From the NCBI GenBank assembly GCA_034336665.1, contig CM067589.1, positions 1,869,720-1,933,719 on the forward strand: a stretch of DNA of 64,000 nucleotides, given 5' to 3'. This document shows, piece after piece, positions 47,501 to 56,500 of the stretch. This DNA comes from Luscinia megarhynchos (Eukaryota; Chordata; Aves; Passeriformes; Turdidae). Numbering within the stretch: position 1 is the first letter of the stretch; the number at the start of each line of letters is the position of its first letter. The position numbers and the translations under genes are program-made. The notes beneath the pieces were generated by a model. The model saw only the letters and a list, made by a program, of their open reading frames with translations. It was not told the DNA's origin and made no database searches.

Positions 47501-50500
47501 GGCTGTCTGTGGGATATGTTGTGATTTGACACCACTGTTGTGCAAGTGTTGGGCAGACAGCTGCTGAAGTTCTGTAAGGACGTTAGTTTAAATGTTTGGT
47601 CAGGGTCTGGCTTTTCACCTGTAAGAGTGGAAGGACATGACTAGTTATTCCTGAGTCTATACACTGATTATTCAGTCTGAATCAAGGACAGAGGACAAAG
47701 GGTTTTAGAAGCGTTTTAAAACATTGCATAGAATCATAGAAGATTTGGGTTGGAAGGCACCTTAAAGAACACCTCATCCCAACCCTTCACTAGACCAGGT
47801 CACTCTGAGCCCTTTGTACTAAAGCAGAAGTGTTGTGGACAATCAGAATTTTAAATTTATTGTTTTGTCAAGCTATTCTCAGGAACAGTTTTTAAGTGTC
47901 TACTAAATGTAGGCTGGAAAGCACATTTGGATTGTTAGATCCAAAAATGTATAAATAATTAAGATGGAAGAAAACGAGACAGAAGCTTTAAGGAATGGTA
48001 AAGTATTTTAAGTTAACTGCTGCTCACAAAATCCTCTCCAAAGAATTACACGAGTAAAACAGTTCTGCAGACTCACCTATTTCACATAGTGATTCAAAAG
48101 GGGACCAGAGGAAAGGATTTAAACTAAGGCTCTTTTGGTAACATTCTGATCCTTTGGCAAGCCGGTCTGTCTTGCTGCAGAAAGAATGAAACAGTTCACA
48201 GGGAAACTTCAGAACAGCACTTTTGTTCAAGAGAGTTTTCCAGAACGAGGGAGTTGAAAAACAAAACCATGTTGAGAGGCATAGAAACATTCCTCATTTT
48301 TTAAGCCTGAGAAATACTGAGTTCTTTTGAAGTTGACATATTTAGATACAGTTGTCAAAAAAAGTTACATAAGCACTAGAATAGCTTGAGAATTTTCATT
48401 TTTAGGAAGATGCAATTCTTTGCAACAGCTTGTTTCTCTTTTTGCCAACAGTAACTCAATTGCCAGCCTTTCAGCCATCTTAGGTATCTATGGATTATAT
48501 TTTTGCAAAGAAATTAGGGGCTAAACTGAAAACTTAAGTATTTGGCTAACAAAAAAATAATTTTGAAAATAACTATATATATATATATATATAGTAGAGA
48601 AGAATCCAAGAGCCCAACTACTCCTATCCAATCAATCATTCACAATTACTGAAACCTTTCTTGCATCTTAGCAAAACACTTTAATTTGTCAAGTTATTTT
48701 GCCTGGCACCCTCAGAACTTTGATTTGAAGGTTAGAGCTACACATGTACAAACAGTAAAAATCTAAACGGTAACACTGAGAAACAAGCTGAGAGATTTTC
48801 TTATGGAAGAATACAGAGCAAATCTAAAGGTATATAAAAAACTCAGACTCTTGGATTGCATTCTTATCCACATGGGGAAGAGGAATTTGTGTTTTCAGTC
48901 TTTGGGTGAAAACAAAACTGTTCTTGCATTCCCAAACCAGACTGATTGCACAACTATCCACCTGAATTTATGGTGCTCCAAAACGGTGTAACCCAGAGAG
49001 AGCTGTCTCCTGTAATGACTAAGGAGATGTTTGACTAAACCTGGCCTTAATCAAGTAAAAACCTTCCAATTTTATTGGGCAAAATGAAAAAGCAACGTTA
49101 CCAGTAGACATGTCCCAGTAAGGAGAGTGTAAAGCATGCAGAGTCACCAAACTCCATAACAATGTCATCATGGCTTTTCTGTTTGTTCAACACTCCACCA
49201 GACAAGATCTGCTCTCCTTCTGCAAGCCTTTTTAAAAAACAAGAGGTTTAAAGGGGTTACAAGGCTCACAGTACTGGCACTCCAGTGTTTTCACCCTGCT
49301 GCAAACAAAAACAGAAATCCACTGTCAGTGTTCACAGGTTTTAAAAGTACAAACCAGTTCCTGCAAATGAATATTAAGTAACTGATGGATTCCTCTACAG
49401 CAGGATCAGGACTCTGCAGTCAAACAGCTCTACTGGGAGGGAAGAGAAACAAAAACCCAAAAGCAGTGGCACAAAATACAGCATGACTTTTCCAAAAGTG
49501 ATCAATCCTAGCATCAAGGACAAGAAAATCCTCACGACACTTGATCTTTGAAGGTGATTTATCTAAGCTGTAGCAGTGCTTAATTTGGCTTTGTTTCCCG
49601 AAGAAATACAATCTGTGAGGCCCCCCACGCTCCAAGTTAAGAGCCAATATCAGGTATGGCAGAGATTTTGGATTTTAATGCCCTTCTTTCCTGCAAGAAG
49701 TGCTCAAAAGGAGAACAAAGCCTCAGTTTGCACCTCCTTCACCTACAGGAGCAGCACCACTCACACAGAATGGCTGCCAGGCTTCAAAATTACTTTATAC
49801 AACTGCTGGGGTGGGAGGCATTTTTCAGGCATCTGAGCCCAAACAAACAAATCACCTTTTCTTGCCACCACTTGAAATTTTACTTGTAGGTGTATACTTC
49901 TATCAGCACAGGTCGACCCCACAAGAAAATAAGGCAGAGCTGCATAAATGAGCTCTTAAGGGGTCTGTTTTCTCTCTGCACAGCTTGGCAATTCCCTTCT
50001 AAGTAACTCAACTTTCAGAGGTTTTTGCAACATGGTTAATGCTCATTAGACCCATATCTGAAAGCAAAATGAATCAAACTTATAATCTTTTGAGCTGAAG
50101 GACCAATGAATTTCTAGTTTAAACAAAATGACATCTTCCAAAGAGAAATCCAAGCAAAAAAAATAAATCAATTTGTAAGCCTGGGCAGAACAGGAAGGAT
50201 TTACTCACTTGCTGAGGTCCACACAACATTTAGCAAGCAGGTATTTACACTGGGGGGTGGTACAGCTGTGTCCCTTTAGGAGCCTGTAAGCTTTGTAGGC
50301 CTTTCCTGAGCGGTAGTAACACGTTGCCAGTAAAAACAGTGCTTCTTCTGAGTGTACTGCAAACAAAACCAACAGTTAGCTGCTCATCATTTCAGTACAA
50401 ACGATTTGGGGGCAGGGAGTAAAAGCCAGCTATGGACAAGACAGGAGAAAATGGGTATTGATATTAGAAATTCATTCCTGAATGAAGTCATCTTCATCTG

Positions 50501-53500
50501 CTGGTGATTACCAAACTTCCTCTGCCATTTCCTTGGCTAGGCAGATCAACTCAACAGCTACAGCTGTAAAGGAACTTTGATCCTTCTGGCTACCCCAGCT
50601 GAATAAGTGATGAGCCAGCCTGCAGTCAGAACAGCAGCAAGCCAAGCACAGCAGCCAGGCCAGAGCTACTCCAGCAGCCTGGTGGCCACAGCAAGGCTGA
50701 CTTGGCTCCCAGTGTCACCACACCTGCCACCAACACTCTGCACTGCTTTAGGAGTGCACAAACACTGCCACAACAACACCTGTTACAAAGTACAGCAACT
50801 TGCAGAAGGAAGCCCAGGTAGCCAGTTTTAATCCAAATTTCAAGTGGTCTTTTTCCATGTTCCATTTGACTTCTGTTCCTGTTCTAAAGCACTCGGTGCT
50901 CTACCTTCACGTGACTCAGTGGAGAAGATTTTCTGATTTTAATGACTATTAAAGTTGGTCAGTCCCTTCTAACCCAAACCATTCTGGTAGTCTGAAATTC
51001 CATAAATCCTTTTCCCAAACTGAGATCTCACAAGTTTCTAAATTCTGGATGAAGTGGCCAAGCATCAGGAAAAGTCACCTCTATTTAAATAGAGAACAAG
51101 AGGGATCAGGGCAGAAACACTTCCTTATGGCAGAGACTGCAACTATTTAGATTTGATGTTTGCTTCCACATTTTCTTCCACTGCAATGAATTATGTACCA
51201 CACTGAGGATATTCTACTCAAAGAGCTTGACTTGGCAGCCAGGTTTGAGACTCAGGTCAGACCCACTTGTGATTAAACCACAAAAGACAGAATTAACCCC
51301 TGAAATAACTTTAATCCTTTCTGTAAACTCACAGATTTTGTACATCCATGGTGGTTTCACCCACTCCCTGTATTTCCCCAAATGTTACACTCAAATCACT
51401 CTCACACAATGATATTTTAAATCAAAAGCTGGGTATGAACACAAACAACTTCAGACTCCAAACAATTAATAAACCCACATTACCTTTATACTTTTCAGAA
51501 GACATTATCCTGCAAATGGAATTCAGCATTAAATAAACAATTTTGATGTTTGTTCATCCACTTATAGGGAAATCTTTAGAAAAATCAATATGAGCACTGT
51601 ATAAAAACCTCTTTGGGAATCTGCCCAAATCCCTTGCTTCACTGAAAACTGACTATTTTAAGTCTTTGTCATCACCTGGACAGTGACAATGGAAACAGAA
51701 GACCCAAAGAGAGGACATTTTATTAGCCTTATCTTAAAAACACCAGCCCATTTTGAAAATTCAAGTTAAATTAATTTTTATCCACGACTTTAACAGACTT
51801 TGAGAGTTCTGGGAAACGACCAAGCCACAGATGTCCCATCAAGGACAGTAATTGCAGGCAGACTTAAAAGAAGTTCTTCTCAGAGAGAAATCACTCCTGC
51901 CAACATGGAGCCACTGTACTCGAGTTCTGCAGCTTCCACTCTGCAGTGCAACCACTCATTTTAAGCAGGAGCCAGATGTTTTGTTAGCAGTTAATTGCTT
52001 GCACCAAGTGTCAGCACTCATGCTGCTTTCTCTCAGCACTGCTGGCCACTGAAAAAGGCTCTTTGAAGTACCCTTGCAGAGAATTATTCTGTAAAGATCT
52101 GTCACTACCAAGTCAGGTATTCTTCTCCTGGCTGCTGCAAAAAGTGGGCTCTCTTTGTTCCTAAATCCTTGGCAATTACCTTCAATCTACCATTTCCCTG
52201 CACCCTCACCATGTGTTGTGCTCAGGGCAGCTCTGTCATCCCTAAAATACTTTTTTCTCCATGAACACCTGGATTATCAGGTTCCATAATATTCTTCACA
52301 ACATTTCACATTTCAGCAGCACATCAAACACCCCAGATTCCATTTGTAACCTTACAGAAGGAAAAAGAAGCCTTTATTTCTCAAAACTTAGCTTTGTGTT
52401 TCCATTGTTAACAATTGCATTGTGGGCATGGCAGGCAAAATACTTCATTGCAAAACAGAGCATGAAATATCTTATAGAGTTTAATTCAAACTATAAACTC
52501 AGGATGTTTAGCAAGAGAAATTATATGATGCTTGTATTTTAGCTTAAGGATTGGAGTGGTTTTGTGTTAATGGTTAGTGAAAAACACCTTCCAAAATAGA
52601 GGAGGAAAGCTGACCACCAGTATCAAGGAGAAAGAAGTACAGAAGAACAAAAAGCTTATCTGAGGTCATGGAGAAAAGGTTAAAGAAATAAAAGGTGACA
52701 GAACACAACGAAAAAGTGTTTGAAGGACCCAGAGAAAGTACAGATTTGTGTTACTGCTGCCTGCTCTCTATCCAAGACAGCCCAGCCCTGGCAGATTTAC
52801 AATGAAGTAACAATTAGCAGGATTCAGCAGGAGATACCTGTTCCATATGTTCTGATTCTCACTGTCTCAATCTCACAGTGCTTTTCTCTCACCATCACAA
52901 GACTCTCTTTGAGCCAATCAACATATCTGAGCAGCATTATTAGCAAAGACAGCTTTCAATGTCAAGCCAATTTGTAGAATTTGTGTACTGCATCTATCCT
53001 CAAGTGCCCTTGGAAGACATGCAATGCTTGAGGGTTATTAAAAAACCCCCAACATTCTCCCATTTGATACCATAAACCAGATCACTGTAAACAGTGCATT
53101 TAAACACACAAATCCGAGTTTAATTTTAAGGAGATTTTTACTATAAAATAACATTGCTACTGGTACATTATTTGATTTTCCAGCCTAATTGCAAGGCATT
53201 CCTCTGCTTTCCCCAAGCAGAAAGCTAAACTTCATTGTCAGAACGGGACAAAAACAAAGCAGGAGCAGAGGCTCACAAGTTAAAATTGGAAAAAAAAAAA
53301 ATCAGCTTTATAATTGGGAAGTACTCACCTTCTGCATACAACCTCTCAGCCAGGAACACGGCATCGCGGTACGCGTAGTGGTTCAGGGCTTGCCAGATAG
53401 CAGCCTGCAAGGCAAGAAACACCACGTTCAGTGGGGAGCTGCAGAATGCAGGCATCTCATCACCCCCACTGCCAAAAGGCAGAGGTCAGCTTGGTTTCAT

Positions 53501-56500
53501 ACAGCCATGAAAAGATAGGGGAGCATAAACAGGCTGGCCAAGTTGTGTTTATTTCAGCTTTAAGTAAGGGGGCTTTAAAAAACCCCCAAACTCTGCACTG
53601 AAGTCATGAATCAACCTTAGAGTGTTTCTCACTCATTATCAGACACAATCATCCAAACCCCTCAGAAATTACTGAGTTTATCTTGGTGCATGACTCAGTG
53701 GGAATTACTGCAAATTACCACCAAACAACACCACCTTCAGGAAAGGTAAAACCAAAATCCAACCCCAACTGGTCAGAGTAACCCATTAAAGCAAAAGCCA
53801 ACAGGCCCAGAAACCTCTCAGTTCAAGATGGTCAGGATGAGACTTGTGTTGATTGAGCATCTTAGTATAAAGGATCTTCCCTGAAGAAGCATCAGTGTTC
53901 CCTTAAGGGCCAAGGTGAACAGGACCCACTGCTTTCTGTGCAGCATTTTGTTGGGTCTCCAGCCACCTCTTCACTGCCACCAGCTGTGAAGCAGCACCCC
54001 AGAACCAGGGCAATGCAAATCACACAGACAAGTTGTACTCTACAGGCACAACCTACTGCTGATTTTGCTCACACTCAGCCAAGTCCTGCTCCCAGGTACT
54101 GTTTGCTTTCTCACGAGCCCCAGGTTTGGGTTTGTGACAACCAGTATCTGTGTGGACTGAAAAGATGGCACAGCTGCAGTGGACAAACAAGCACACAGGT
54201 GTAGAACCTGCAGCAAAGCAGGTGCCATTCACTGCCAGCAGCAGCTGACACACAGAGCTGTCCAGGCCTGGGGTAAAGGGTTTCACACAAACTGCTCGGC
54301 CATCGCTTCAGGTCGCATTAAAAGTGTCTGTTATCTGTAAATGAAGGCTGGGATTTGAAAAATCATTGAAGATCTCTCCAGCCTTTCCTCCCCACCTACT
54401 CCAAGGGTGCTATGCCTGCTCATCAGTTTGTGCTCCAAGGTGGGCAGGGCTGGGATCAGGACAGCTCCTTCCCACCTGCTCCAGCTCCAAAGCCCTTTTC
54501 CATCAGCAGCAAAGAGCCACTTTGCAGTAGGTTAGCTATTAATGATCCCAAATGAGATCTGAACTTAGGAATTTCATCTAGAATTTCACTAATATTCATC
54601 AGCAACCAAAGACAAATAGAATTTGCTTCTAAAACCTATGAGACACCCCAAAACTAAAAGAAATCTTCCACAGGGAAAGCAATAGTGCCCTGCAGTGCTA
54701 TTCCCATGGGAAAGGCAAGCGTCAATTACATTAAAAAAAAATAATCCAAACATCACAGAGTTACATGTACCATATGCTACTTCTTCCAACACAAACTTGA
54801 CAAACACAGGGTGTGAAAACTGTGCACGTTCCCTTCACGGGAAGCCCACACAGCCATCATGAACAGCACACACCAGGGCTCCAAGTACTGCAGGGACTAT
54901 TACACACAAACCTACAGGGAGGCTGCTTCCTCCTGTCAGGAGATCCCAAGGATACACTTAAGAAGTCAACAGGTGCTTTTAAGCTTGTGTGAAAGTATTT
55001 GGACTTATTTAAAAGCGAATTTCTTAGTTTGATCATTACAATACAAACACACTATTGTTCCTCTCTGTATTTATTGTATTTCATATTTCAGATAACTAAG
55101 TCTCAGAGCCCCCTGAAGTGATTCCTCCCTGCTGCCTCGAGAGGCTCCCAGGCTGAAGGTGGTTCCACACCCTGCAGACAGGGCAGGGCAAAGGGAGATG
55201 GAAGGCCAGGGTAATAATCTTTTAAGCCATCCTGAAGGCAGAGCAGCCCAAGGTCTCCCATTTCTCTTGCTCCCAAAAGCAGCTCCTCCTTCACCAAGGC
55301 ACAAGTGACATTTAGGTGAATCCAGCCAAGTTGTGGCAGGTTAAAAATCCTTTCTTTGCAGGGTTGTAACTCAGCCAGCTTACAAAACAAAGGTGTGGGG
55401 GTGGGAGTGGGAAAATCAGGGTAATCTGATTGCTCAAACAAGAGCAAGTTGCCAGGAACAAGCCTGCCAAAGGCTAAGAGGGGACACGAGGGATTTGGGG
55501 CTATGTCACAGCCACTTTGTGAGAAGTTACACGACACACTGGCTCAAATATCAATCGTTGCGGAGCAGAGTCCCAGTGAAAGCAAGAAACAAGCTGGTAG
55601 AGTCCCCATTCTGTAGCAATTACCATTTTGCAGCCCAAAATGTGCCTCCTGCTCTGAACTGACCCATGCTGGAGTCTGGATCCTCACACACACTCTCCTA
55701 ATAGAGCAGGAAGAAGAAAGGAAGGCAGCAGGAAATCAGCCATACCTATGCAGCAACAATTTTCCCTGAGAACAGATGTCTAAACCATGGCTGTGCCTCA
55801 AAGAAGTGGATTTCTTGTCCACCATTTAGGACAGGATCATTAATCTCAATACAGCACAGTAATTTAGTTTGTTGGAAGGAGCACAATGCACATACACAGC
55901 ACTAGTGGTACACAATTGCTAAACCACACCAGAAGAGTGGTCTCAGCCCTGTTCTCAGGGCTGTGTCACAGGAAGGAGAAAAGCTGGAAGCATTTCCACA
56001 TTTTATTCAAGTGTGCTTGCAGAGAGGATGAACCTCCAGGTCCTAATCACTCTTTTTAAAAACAATTAATTTGAAATGCAAAATGCGCAGGGAATTCCAA
56101 AACTACCATACACAGCCCTGCAGTGAGGCATCTTCAGAAAGGAGAGCAGGGAAATGAAATCCGATTCAGACAGGTCCATCTTCTACCCAGAAAATCCTGA
56201 GCATTGTCCAAGTGTCACTTCAGATTTAAGCCAAAGAGCTCTTAAGAGATCTTCTCTTCTGACAGTTATACTGCCCTGGGAATGATTTTCCAAGCTGTTT
56301 AACCTATATTGCCATGCTAAGCAGATTCTGCCATGATTTTAGTCTTCAGGGTGGGCAAGGAGGAGGAGAGCTCTGGGATGGGTGTGCTGCATTCCCCAGT
56401 CACACAAACTCTGCCCACTGAAGGAGCATTGGTCCTGCAGCCAAGTTCAAGCACCATTCCAGTGAGTCACAGCAGATGATCACCTTGAACTGCTGAGTTC